A DNA stretch of 64,000 nt from JACKDW01 sp964621785 (lineage in GTDB: Bacteria > Myxococcota_A > Polyangia > Nannocystales > Nannocystaceae): assembly GCA_964621785.1 (NCBI GenBank), contig CAZUPD010000022.1, positions 1 through 64,000 of the forward strand, in the 5' to 3' direction. This document shows, piece after piece, positions 10,164 through 17,962 of the stretch. Made by a program: the position numbers and the translations under genes. Numbering within the stretch: the stretch's first letter is position 1; each line of letters starts with the position of its first letter. Under the pieces are notes generated by a model that was not told the origin of the DNA, did not search any database, and saw nothing but the letters and a program-made list of their open reading frames with translations.

Positions 10164-10391
10164 TTGCACGGTATCTCGGAGATCGATCGTGAGCCCTCGA
10201 TCTGCTGGGTCCTACTCGAGGATGTTACCGTCGGCGAGTCGGTTCGTTGTTCCACGAAATGGTTTGCTCAGACCATGGCGGTCCACATGCAACATCGACC
10301 CGTGAGCACCGCTCAATTCCGGGTTACAGTGGGATATGGGATTCCTCCACAGGTTTTTCTCCCGCCGAGCCGCTGCCATTTGGCAGGCTGA
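10164..10391 (+). CDS. Possible small protein overlapping the radical SAM gene start
   Basis: A 75-codon frame from a TTG at 10164 runs into the first 56 bases of the radical SAM gene. Its middle part has fairly normal codon use for this window and reads ICWVLLEDVTVGESV, faintly like a small RiPP-recognition or PqqD-like protein. No clear ribosome-binding site is seen and the similarity is weak. It is listed because radical SAM/SPASM enzymes often have a small partner or precursor gene directly upstream. It may be chance. Confidence 0.2.
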   Translation: MHGISEIDREPSICWVLLEDVTVGESVRCSTKWFAQTMAVHMQHRPVSTAQFRVTVGYGIPPQVFLPPSRCHLAG

Positions 10392-11421
10392 GACACGCCT
10401 GCTCCATCGCTTTGGGTATGTCCGGCCACCCCATGCTGTCCAGTGGTTGGCGACCTCGATGTGCGACCTGAAGTGCCCGCACTGCTATACCGAGGCCGGC
10501 AAGCGCGGAAGCGAGGAGCTCTCGGCCGCCGAAGCGTGTTCGCGGATCATCGACGAGCTCGTCGCGCTCGGCCGGCCGACATTTGTGATCGCAGGTGGCG
10601 AAGCCTTGTTGCGGCGTGACTTTGAAGAAATTGTTGCGTATGCATATAAAAGGAATGTCCCCTGGGCCCTGCACACCCACGGCGGGCGAGTCGAAAACCT
10701 GCTACCGGTGTTTGTCCGCTACTGTCCCTCCATGGTGGCGGTGAGTCTCGATGGTCCGCGCGACTTTCACGATAAATTTCGCGGGCGTGAGGGGAGTTTT
10801 GACGGAGCTCTACAGGCGATCGCCGGGCTCAAGCAGATCGGGTGTCCCGAAGTTGTGGCCGGCACAACGGTTCACCGCGACAACGCGGACCTGCTCGCCG
10901 ACCTGCTGCCAACCGTACTTGCCTCGGGGGCGGACAGTTGGGGATTGCATCTTGTCACTCCCGAAGGACGGGCTGGTGGCCCAAAAGACATGTTGCCGAC
11001 CCCCGAGCAACTGCGCCGGGTTGCCGGGTTTGCCAGGCGCCTGCGCGGGCTGGTCCACGTCGAACTCGACAACGAGTGGGGCTCGGCAGGTAGCGACGAT
11101 TGTTTTTATCGCGACCAGCCATTTTTATGTGGGGCAGGGCGGTTTGTCTGCGTCGTGACCCCCAATGGGGATGTCACGCCGTGCACCACGACAGACCGGC
11201 GTGAAGCCAGCGGGAATGTACGTACATCGAGATTGCGGGACATCTGGGCCTCCGGATTTACCGCATTTCGCCGCCCCGGTGACCCTACACGGGCCTCCGG
11301 GCTCGACTGTTGGTTGCAGACACGCCACGGCCGTTCATGTCGGGGAGCAGCATTTTACAACGCCTCACACACCCAGGCGCCGGATTCGCTGATCCAGGTT
11401 CGGGTTGGGAGGGCACGTTAA
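10336..11421 (+). CDS. Radical SAM/SPASM domain protein
   Basis: The 361-residue product has the radical SAM cluster motif at Cys43, Cys47 and Cys50 (CDLKCPHC), with GGEALL and SLDG further along the barrel. A C-terminal Cys-rich SPASM-type region has Cys265, Cys272, Cys283, Cys325 and Cys335, including CGAGRFVC and PNGDVTPC. Such enzymes use a 4Fe-4S cluster and S-adenosylmethionine, with auxiliary clusters, to modify peptides or proteins. The N-terminus has a basic, weakly hydrophobic start (MGFLHRFFSRR). The next gene starts at the very next base, so the two are translationally coupled. The substrate is not identified; the downstream product or a small upstream peptide are candidates. Confidence 0.88.
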   Translation: MGFLHRFFSRRAAAIWQAETRLLHRFGYVRPPHAVQWLATSMCDLKCPHCYTEAGKRGSEELSAAEACSRIIDELVALGRPTFVIAGGEALLRRDFEEIVAYAYKRNVPWALHTHGGRVENLLPVFVRYCPSMVAVSLDGPRDFHDKFRGREGSFDGALQAIAGLKQIGCPEVVAGTTVHRDNADLLADLLPTVLASGADSWGLHLVTPEGRAGGPKDMLPTPEQLRRVAGFARRLRGLVHVELDNEWGSAGSDDCFYRDQPFLCGAGRFVCVVTPNGDVTPCTTTDRREASGNVRTSRLRDIWASGFTAFRRPGDPTRASGLDCWLQTRHGRSCRGAAFYNASHTQAPDSLIQVRVGRAR

Positions 11422-12516
11422 GTGTATCAGCACAAAAAAATTCTCCGCGGTCGGATGCAGCGATTTGTTGTGCGGGCGCTCGCCACCTGTCAAGTTGCCT
11501 TCGGGATCGGGGTCGAGCGGGAGGTCGCTGCTGCCCCTCCTGAGCCGTCGACTTCGCCAGCGTTGTCCCCAGGCGTGCTCGTCGAGTACTACCGGCGTGC
11601 GGCCGGACCTTCGCTGAGCACGGAGCAACGCCGGGCCCTGGCGAAACTACTCTACGCGCCCAATACACGCAGTCCCGCACTCGTGGCCCTTGCGACAGGT
11701 TATCCTGTCCCGCCCGGGCTCGCAGCGATGTTGGCGACCCCGGGGCAGACGTCCGATACTCAGTTATTAGCGACGCTCGACGAGGTTGAACAGTCCGCGC
11801 TCGTGGACGCGTGGATCGTTGCGCTGTTCTGGGGCCGGTTGGCGACCGCTCCCGAGCCAACAACCGCGGCGGCGCGGAAGCTTCGCAGAACACTCTTCGG
11901 CCGCTTGCACATGCATGCACGCCTCGCAACGGCGCTGGTACGGGCCCAGTTTGAAGTTTCGCAGATCAAGTTCACGCCGTGGCGCAGCAAGGCCGTACCT
12001 CCGCCGGGGTATCGCTCGGGCCCGTCGCCTTTTCAAGTCGCGGGCGTTGTCCACAAGCACCTCAAGACGGCGGACGCCGGCACATGGGAGACGAGTGTCA
12101 CAGTCGAGCTACGGGTCCAACGCGGGCAGGGCAACCTCACCGTCGTGCGCGCCGGCGTGCCACAACCGGCGGGACAAACCATCACGATCGGTCGCCTCGA
12201 TCTTTTGGAAACCACAGGCCCAGTGGTACTCGCACACCCGAAATTGGGGAAGCTTGCGATTCCGGGTGGTCGGCAACTGTCTGCCTGGCAACTGCCACCG
12301 ATCGTCAGTGGCCCCACCAAACAACATGTTGATACATTGATATCGCAGGCCCTCACGGGCGATCCGAAGGCCGTGTCCACGCTCGGTGAACTACTCCTTC
12401 TTGTCCACGATCACGTTCGCCGGGCGGTCAGCGCCAAGCCCAGCGAACCGGGGTCACCGAGCTTGCGCATGTTGCTCGCCCTTTACGACGACGCAGTTGT
12501 TCGGTCGTCGGAGTAG
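11422..12516 (+). CDS. Hypothetical protein coupled to the radical SAM enzyme, probably exported
   Basis: The 364-residue product starts at a GTG immediately after the radical SAM stop, with GGGAGG about ten bases upstream. An ATG at 11455 is an alternative. The first 45 residues are basic then moderately hydrophobic and end in Ala-Ala-Ala-Pro, which fits a signal peptide. The body is Ala/Leu-rich, with a helical first half and a beta-rich segment around residues 200-290 (TVELRVQRGQGNLTVV). I do not recognise a family. Coupling to the radical SAM gene suggests a shared task, either as substrate or as partner protein. The stop lies 15 bases from the convergent SDR gene. Confidence 0.65.
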   Translation: MYQHKKILRGRMQRFVVRALATCQVAFGIGVEREVAAAPPEPSTSPALSPGVLVEYYRRAAGPSLSTEQRRALAKLLYAPNTRSPALVALATGYPVPPGLAAMLATPGQTSDTQLLATLDEVEQSALVDAWIVALFWGRLATAPEPTTAAARKLRRTLFGRLHMHARLATALVRAQFEVSQIKFTPWRSKAVPPPGYRSGPSPFQVAGVVHKHLKTADAGTWETSVTVELRVQRGQGNLTVVRAGVPQPAGQTITIGRLDLLETTGPVVLAHPKLGKLAIPGGRQLSAWQLPPIVSGPTKQHVDTLISQALTGDPKAVSTLGELLLLVHDHVRRAVSAKPSEPGSPSLRMLLALYDDAVVRSSE

Positions 12517-12531
12517 GGGCCGAGTAGGGTC

Positions 12532-13368
12532 CTAGGTTCCCAACACCGAGCCGCCGTCGACACTGATCACGGCGCCATTGATGAAGCCCGCGGTCTCGGT
12601 GGCCAAGAACAGATAGGTGCGGGCGATGTCCTCGGGCTCCCCGACTTTTCCAACCGGTGTATGCGCAATCATATGCTCGAGTACCTTGGCGGGGATCGAC
12701 TTGACCATATCCGTAGCGATGAAACCGGGTGCGACTGCATTCGCTGTGATGCCGTACTTGCCAAGTTCGCGGGCCCACACCCGGGTCATCCCGATGACAC
12801 CTGATTTCGAGGCCACGTAGTTGGTCTGACCGAAGTTGCCGTACAGACCAACCACCGACGACGCGCTGAGGATCCGGCCGTATTTTTGGTTGATCATTGT
12901 AGGCACAACAGCTTGGGTGCAGTTGAACACGCCCTTGAGGTTGACCGAGATGACGGCGTCAAAAGCCTCCTGGCTCATCTGTTTGACGACTTCGCCATTT
13001 TTGACCTTGACGAGTTGACCGTCGCGGACAATGCCGGCGTTGTTGACGAGGATGTCGAGCTGGCCATGGCGTTCGACAAGTGACGCCACGGCTTCGTCGA
13101 CTTGCTGACGGTTGGCGACATCGACCCGGGAAAACCCTGCCTCGCCACCGGCATTGACGATCTCGGTTGCGGTGGCATCTCCGGCCTGCTCGTCAAGATC
13201 CCACAGCTCGACGGTCGCCCCAGCCTGGGCAAATGCCTTCGCTGTCGCTCGGCCGATGCCGTTGGCTGCTCCAGTGATGAGGGCGACGCGGTCACGAAGA
13301 CCACCGGGAAACTCGGATACTTGAGGTTGCTGGTTCACGGGCAACGAGTAACGAATCGGGCGGGCCAC
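12532..13368 (-). CDS. Short-chain dehydrogenase/reductase, 3-oxoacyl-ACP reductase-like
   Basis: The 278-residue enzyme has the SDR cofactor motif GAANGIG, the NNAG motif, the catalytic Ser (SASSVVG) and the YVASK active site, with a C-terminal DGG typical of FabG/PhbB-like reductases. It should reduce 3-oxoacyl thioesters or similar ketones with NAD(P)H in the cytoplasm. The start is placed at a GTG at 13368 with an AGAGGA site upstream. The open frame continues another 61 codons, but that part is outside the fold. A segment of about ten extra residues (VKVKNGEVV) follows the NNAG region. No other fatty-acid genes are adjacent, so the pathway cannot be assigned. Confidence 0.88.
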   Translation of the reverse strand: MARPIRYSLPVNQQPQVSEFPGGLRDRVALITGAANGIGRATAKAFAQAGATVELWDLDEQAGDATATEIVNAGGEAGFSRVDVANRQQVDEAVASLVERHGQLDILVNNAGIVRDGQLVKVKNGEVVKQMSQEAFDAVISVNLKGVFNCTQAVVPTMINQKYGRILSASSVVGLYGNFGQTNYVASKSGVIGMTRVWARELGKYGITANAVAPGFIATDMVKSIPAKVLEHMIAHTPVGKVGEPEDIARTYLFLATETAGFINGAVISVDGGSVLGT

Positions 13369-13580
13369 TTCAATCCTCTGCGGTCGAGGTGATGTGAGCT
13401 GTGGCGCATCGTTGCGCAACGTGGATTGCGCAGCCACGTGCGGAGCGTAACCGACCGCTCGGGTCGCCGGTCGTGGTACGTTTCTGCCTCGTCGATCTAA
13501 AGTGAGTGTATCAACAAATAAATTGACGAAGGTGACGAACCGGACCCACATCCAGCGAGTCCGTTCGTTCCTACCTGCGA

Positions 13581-15509
13581 CTACTCGACGATGAGCTCGA
13601 GGTCGAGGCCACCGGGGTACCAGTAGCTCGTGTACTGACCGTAGCCATACACGCTGATACCGATAGCCAGATCGGACGAGATTTCGTGGGTGCCGTCGCC
13701 ATTGTTGGCGAGTGCGAGGCGGGCCACGCCGTAGCCGGTCCCGCCGATGGACAGGAAGTTGTTGACCGCGTTGCCATCGAGTGTGACCGACGCACCGTCG
13801 GGTGCGACGATGTTGACGTAGCTATACTCGTAGTTGGTCGGGGCGTGGAACAGGTAGTAGTCGCGGAACTGTTCGGTCGCCACGGCGAGGGTCATGGCCG
13901 GATCCCCGGAGTTACCACCGGCTTCTTGGCCGAGCATGTACTGCGCGACGATCACCTTGGCGCTGGCCGAGATTTCAAAGTCCTGGTTGTTTTGAGCAAT
14001 CTCGACATAGCCGCCCGCAGCCGGGATCATCGTCGGCGCACCGCCCTGTGGTGGGTCGTAGGTGAGGGTCGTATTCGCCTCGGTGGCCACGATCCGAACC
14101 ATCTCGGCCTTGGGCTGATTCGGGTTGGTCGGGATAAGCGGCGGCGTGACAATGTATGTCGTTGCAAGTGTTTCGTAGGGAGGGATACTCTCCTCGATGT
14201 GGTCACAGGCTTGGATGTTGTACGGTATGTATGTACACATGCTTCCGCCGATGACCTGAATCGGCTTGTCCGCGGTAATATGGGTCCCGGTCACATCTGA
14301 TGGGCTTGGGCTACCGCCAACATTGGCAGAGAACACTTCCAAAACATCACCCTGGTTGAGGGTGATTTGTCCGGCCCCGTTGGCCGGCAGGCCGCCACCC
14401 GCACGGATGGTGCCACCTGTCGCCGAAGGGGCGATGGTGACGGTTGTGCCATCTTCGCTCGCCGTCACAGCGTAGAGGCCCGGGTACCAAATGTTCCCCA
14501 GTGTGAATAGCCAACTGTTGCGAGCCGCGACGAAGTAATCACCCGTCCAGGTGTTCACAGGTAGTAGCAGGGAGGCGTCATTGGTGTAGGAAAAACCGCC
14601 CGACTGATACTCGAGTGGGTTGTACTGATAGACGGTCACAGGTTGGTCGGTGCGCAGTCGAAACGCGCCGTCGGGGACCAACATCGAGCCCGCGGCGTCG
14701 CTCGCCTTGAGCTGTGTCTGCCACGGAAGCGGAATCACGGCGACTTGGCCGGCGTTGACAGTTCCGGTGTAGACGCTGTTGCTCCCCTGATCGACGCGAA
14801 CATTTGCGGTGTTACTCGATGTGTTGGAGACGATGACCGCAAAGTTGAAGTTGGTGGCGACGACATTGGCCGTGACCGTCGGGTAGTAGTCGCACCCGAT
14901 ATAGCTGAGGCCGAGAGTATCCGGTGCACATGCACCGATACACTTCCCGAGATCCGCGTCGCACATGACACCTTGGACACTGTCACAAAGTTCATCTTCG
15001 TACCCCTGACCGTCGTCGGTGCACACCGTGAGTGTGTCACCATTGCACGTGCCTTCGCCCGGGACACAGAGCACACAGCCGAGGCCGTCGGCGCATTGGT
15101 TGTCGCAGGCGGTCTCCTCGGTGTAGCCACCCATTCCGTCGCAAATTTTCGCCACGCCATCTTCACAGATGACGGTACCGGCCTCGCAAAACGGATCCGT
15201 GGTGGTTTCGGAATCGGACTCGGTGGTGTCGGACTCGGTGGTGTCGGACTCGGTGGTGTCGGTCTCGGCTGTGTCGGTGGTGTCGGACTCGGACTCGGAT
15301 TCTGAACCAGAGGGGTCATCGGTTGTTGGACCGGCCGAATCGGGGCTCGTACCGTCCGATGTCATCATGGTATCGCCAGAGCTCGACAGCGTCACCAAAC
15401 CGGTGGGGCCCGACGATTCGGTTGTCGAATCCTCCTCTCCACCACACGCAACCAGTAGCGTAGGGGTAACGAGTGTGGTGAGGAACAAGGAAAGTCGTTG
15501 GTGTTTCAT
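13581..15509 (-). CDS. IgGFc-binding-like surface lipoprotein, paralogue 1
   Basis: The 642-residue protein has a lipoprotein signal (Cys22 in LLVACGG) and a Ser/Thr/Asp/Glu linker with TTESD repeats to about residue 108. A Cys-rich segment (about 110-190) has repeated CEDGVAKICDG- and CNGDTLTVC-like units, which fits an EGF-like fold. The long C-terminal domain (about 195-640) contains YQYNP, TNDASLLLPV, GTHITADKPIQVIGG and a GTGYGVARL ending, as in IgGFc-binding N-terminal-type proteins of myxobacteria. It is expected on the outer surface, probably in adhesion. The ATG follows a GAGG site. It is closely related to the next gene (15800-17836). The upstream region has ACATGT repeats shared with it. 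Confidence 0.85.
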   Translation of the reverse strand: MKHQRLSLFLTTLVTPTLLVACGGEEDSTTESSGPTGLVTLSSSGDTMMTSDGTSPDSAGPTTDDPSGSESESESDTTDTAETDTTESDTTESDTTESDSETTTDPFCEAGTVICEDGVAKICDGMGGYTEETACDNQCADGLGCVLCVPGEGTCNGDTLTVCTDDGQGYEDELCDSVQGVMCDADLGKCIGACAPDTLGLSYIGCDYYPTVTANVVATNFNFAVIVSNTSSNTANVRVDQGSNSVYTGTVNAGQVAVIPLPWQTQLKASDAAGSMLVPDGAFRLRTDQPVTVYQYNPLEYQSGGFSYTNDASLLLPVNTWTGDYFVAARNSWLFTLGNIWYPGLYAVTASEDGTTVTIAPSATGGTIRAGGGLPANGAGQITLNQGDVLEVFSANVGGSPSPSDVTGTHITADKPIQVIGGSMCTYIPYNIQACDHIEESIPPYETLATTYIVTPPLIPTNPNQPKAEMVRIVATEANTTLTYDPPQGGAPTMIPAAGGYVEIAQNNQDFEISASAKVIVAQYMLGQEAGGNSGDPAMTLAVATEQFRDYYLFHAPTNYEYSYVNIVAPDGASVTLDGNAVNNFLSIGGTGYGVARLALANNGDGTHEISSDLAIGISVYGYGQYTSYWYPGGLDLELIVE

Positions 15510-15572
15510 GAAAGCCTCGCGCCTGCATCATATCGATACAAGCGGCCAGCGAGCCGTTTTCCTTCGGGAAGG

Positions 15573-15601
15573 TTTGTAAAAACATGTTTTTACAAACATG
15601 T
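15573..15601 (-). promoter_or_regulatory. 24-bp perfect palindrome plus second ACATGT core upstream of IgGFc-like paralogue 1
   Basis: Positions 15573-15596 form a perfect palindrome centred on CATG with arms TTTGTAAAAA and TTTTTACAAA. A second ACATGT core at 15596-15601 lies 14 bp from the first. The site is 64-92 bases upstream of the ATG at 15509, where an operator would be expected. Confidence 0.6.
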
Positions 15602-15691
15602 TTGGGCGGTCGACTGCTTGTTTTGACCCGTTGTGCCCCGCATGACTCTTGTCGGTCCTAGGGTGCCTCGCTTGCTGACACGCGAAACGAA

Positions 15692-15732
15692 CACGGGCTC
15701 CCGGTCGTAGCGTCGACGACTTGGAGCCCGTG
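15692..15732 (-). terminator. Terminator hairpin for IgGFc-like paralogue 2
   Basis: A perfect 10-bp stem (CACGGGCTCC / GGAGCCCGTG) encloses a 21-base loop that can itself pair. It lies 68 bases after the stop of the gene ending at 15800, and the minus-strand sequence beyond it is T-rich (GTTCGTTT). Confidence 0.7.
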
Positions 15733-15799
15733 GACAGCCGTCGACGGGTGACGCCGCAGAGGAGGCGACCACTTCGTCGACGTTCGATGACCAACTCGA

Positions 15800-17836
15800 T
15801 TATTGGACGATCAGGTCGAGGTCGAGACCGCCGGGGTACCAGTAACTGGTGTACTGGCCGTAGCCGTACACACTGATACCGATATCCTGGTCGGACGTGA
15901 CCTCGTGGGTTCCATCTCCGTTGTTGGCAAGTGCGAGACGGGCCACGCCGTAGCCAGTTCCACCGATCGACAGGAAGTTGTTGACCGCATTGCCGTCGAG
16001 GGTGACCGACGCACCGTCGGGGGCGACGATATTGACGTAGCTATACTCGTAGTTCGTCGGTGCGTGGAACAGGTAGTTGTCGCGGAACTGTTCAGTCGCG
16101 ACCGCGAGGGTCATGGCCGGGTCACCCGAGTTACCGCCCGCCTGTTGGCCGAGCATGTACTGGGCGACGATCACCTTGGCACTTGCCGAAATCTCAAAGT
16201 CCTGGTCGTTTTGAGCAATCTCGACGTAGTCGCCCGCGTTGGCGATCATCGTCGGCGCACCACCCTGTGGCGGGTCGTACGACAGGGTTGTACCCGCCTC
16301 GGTGGCGATGATCCGAACCATCTCCGCCTTCGGCTGGTTTGGATTGGTCGGAATCAGTGGTGGCGTGACGATATATGTATCAGCAAGAGTTTCGTAGGGT
16401 GGAATCGACTCTTCGAGGTGGTCACAGGCGGAGATATTGTGCGGCACGTATGTACAAATACTTCCGCCGATGACTTGAATCTTCTTATCGGCGGTGATGT
16501 GCGTACCGGTGACATCCGCCGAGCTCGGGTTGTTGCCGACGTTACCCGAGAAGACCTCGAGGACATCACCTTGGTTCAGTACAACTTGGCCGGCGCCGTT
16601 GGCAGGAAGTCCACCACCTGCACGGATGGCACCACCGGTCGCGGAGGGGTCGATGGTGACGGTTGTGTTATCCTCACTCGCTGTCACGGCGTAGATTCCC
16701 GGATACCAAGCCGAGCCGCCAAATAGCCAGGAGTTGCGGGCCGCGACGAAGTAGTCGCCGGTCCAGGTGTTGACGGGGAGCAGCAACGAGGCGTCATTGG
16801 TGTACGAGAAGCCACTTTCTTGGTACTGCAACGGATTGTACTGATACACAGTCACCGGCTGGTCGGAACGCAGGCGGAACGCACCGTCGGGCACCATCAT
16901 GGAGTTGGAATTCTGGGCTCCCTTGAGCTGAAGTTGCCACGGAAGCTGAATGACCTCTACCTGTCCACCGCCGACGGTCCCGTTGTAGATCGTATTGTTG
17001 CCCTGGTCGATGCGGACGTTGGCAGTATTGCTCGACGTATTCGAAACGATCACTGCAAAGTCGAAGGAGTTGGGAACGATATTGGCGGTGACAGTCGGGT
17101 AGTAGTCGCAGCCGATATAGCTCAAGCCGAGCGTGTCCGGTGCACATGCACCGATACATGCGTCGAGATCATCGTCGCACATGACCCCCTGCACACTGTC
17201 GCAGAATTCGTCTTCGTAGCTCTGTCCGTCTTCGGCACAAACCGTGAGGGTATCGCCGTTGCAACTTCCCTCACCCGGCACACACAGGACACATCCGAGG
17301 CTGTCGACGCACTCGTTGTCACAGTCGGTTTCTTCGGAGAACCCACCCATACCGTCGCAGACTTTTTCCACGCCGTCTTCGCAGATGACCGTGCCCTCCT
17401 CGCAGAACGGATCAGTGGTGTTATCTGTGTCGCTCGGGTCGGTCGGGTCGGTCGGATCGGTCGGGTCCGTTGGGTCGGTCGGGTCGGTCGGGTCGGTCGG
17501 GTCCGTTGGGTCGGTCGGGTCCGTTGGGTCGGTCGGGTCCGTTGGGTCGGTCGGGTCGGTCGGGTCCGTTGGGTCGGTCGGATCGGTCGGGTCTGTTGGG
17601 TCGGTCGGGTCGGACTCTGACTCAGACTCCGATCCAGACGGGTTGTCTGTGGTCGGACCTGCGGAGTCGGGTGTCGTACCAGCTGACGTCATTGTCGTCA
17701 TATCTCCGGTTTCCGTGGTCGTATCCATCTCGGTTCCGGAGTCAGTCGTTGTCGTCTCCTCACCGCCACAAGCAGTCAAAAGTGCCGGTGTCAAGAGCGT
17801 GGCAAGGAGTAAGGAAGTTGTCTTGTGATGTTTCAT
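15800..17836 (-). CDS. IgGFc-binding-like surface lipoprotein, paralogue 2, with DPT repeat linker
   Basis: The 678-residue protein is a close paralogue of the preceding gene. The lipobox Cys is at 23 (LLTACGG), followed by an acidic linker, a Cys-rich EGF-like segment and the same long C-terminal domain ending in YWYPGGLDLDLIVQ. The main difference is the linker: here about 20 Asp-Pro-Thr tripeptides form a stiff, extended stalk. The ATG at 17836 was chosen because its ribosome-binding context (GAGGGTTTC) matches that of the paralogue. An upstream ATG at 17857 is possible. The pair probably arose by tandem duplication, with the linker changing by repeat slippage. Function is probably surface binding or adhesion. 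Confidence 0.85.
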   Translation of the reverse strand: MKHHKTTSLLLATLLTPALLTACGGEETTTTDSGTEMDTTTETGDMTTMTSAGTTPDSAGPTTDNPSGSESESESDPTDPTDPTDPTDPTDPTDPTDPTDPTDPTDPTDPTDPTDPTDPTDPTDPTDPTDPTDPSDTDNTTDPFCEEGTVICEDGVEKVCDGMGGFSEETDCDNECVDSLGCVLCVPGEGSCNGDTLTVCAEDGQSYEDEFCDSVQGVMCDDDLDACIGACAPDTLGLSYIGCDYYPTVTANIVPNSFDFAVIVSNTSSNTANVRIDQGNNTIYNGTVGGGQVEVIQLPWQLQLKGAQNSNSMMVPDGAFRLRSDQPVTVYQYNPLQYQESGFSYTNDASLLLPVNTWTGDYFVAARNSWLFGGSAWYPGIYAVTASEDNTTVTIDPSATGGAIRAGGGLPANGAGQVVLNQGDVLEVFSGNVGNNPSSADVTGTHITADKKIQVIGGSICTYVPHNISACDHLEESIPPYETLADTYIVTPPLIPTNPNQPKAEMVRIIATEAGTTLSYDPPQGGAPTMIANAGDYVEIAQNDQDFEISASAKVIVAQYMLGQQAGGNSGDPAMTLAVATEQFRDNYLFHAPTNYEYSYVNIVAPDGASVTLDGNAVNNFLSIGGTGYGVARLALANNGDGTHEVTSDQDIGISVYGYGQYTSYWYPGGLDLDLIVQ
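17435..17613. repeat. 9-bp tandem repeat encoding Asp-Pro-Thr units
   Basis: About 20 copies of a 9-bp unit, GGGTCGGTC on the plus strand with variants GGGTCCGTT and GGATCGGTC, encode the (DPT)n stalk of the IgGFc-like paralogue 2. The units differ at third positions, so the array is not entirely recent. Length change in multiples of 9 bp keeps the frame. Confidence 0.9.
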
Positions 17837-17888
17837 GAAACCCTCGTGCCCTGGCATCTTATCGAGAGTTGGTGCTCAGATCACGAGT

Positions 17889-17931
17889 ACAAAACATGTT
17901 TTTGAAACATGTCTAAATAAACATGTTTTGT
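17889..17931 (-). promoter_or_regulatory. Triple ACATGT operator-like site upstream of IgGFc-like paralogue 2
   Basis: Three ACATGT cores at 17894, 17907 and 17921 (spacing 13 and 14 bp) lie in an AT-rich block. The outer arms ACAAAACATGTTT and AAACATGTTTTGT are inverted copies. The block is 53-95 bases upstream of the ATG at 17836 and resembles the site upstream of paralogue 1. Confidence 0.6.
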
Positions 17932-17962
17932 GTTCCATGGATGATACCGCCCGCGTGAGCAG

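Noticed and set aside
17435..17613. Possible CRISPR array
   Set aside because: It is a 9-bp tandem repeat without spacers and encodes the DPT stalk in frame.
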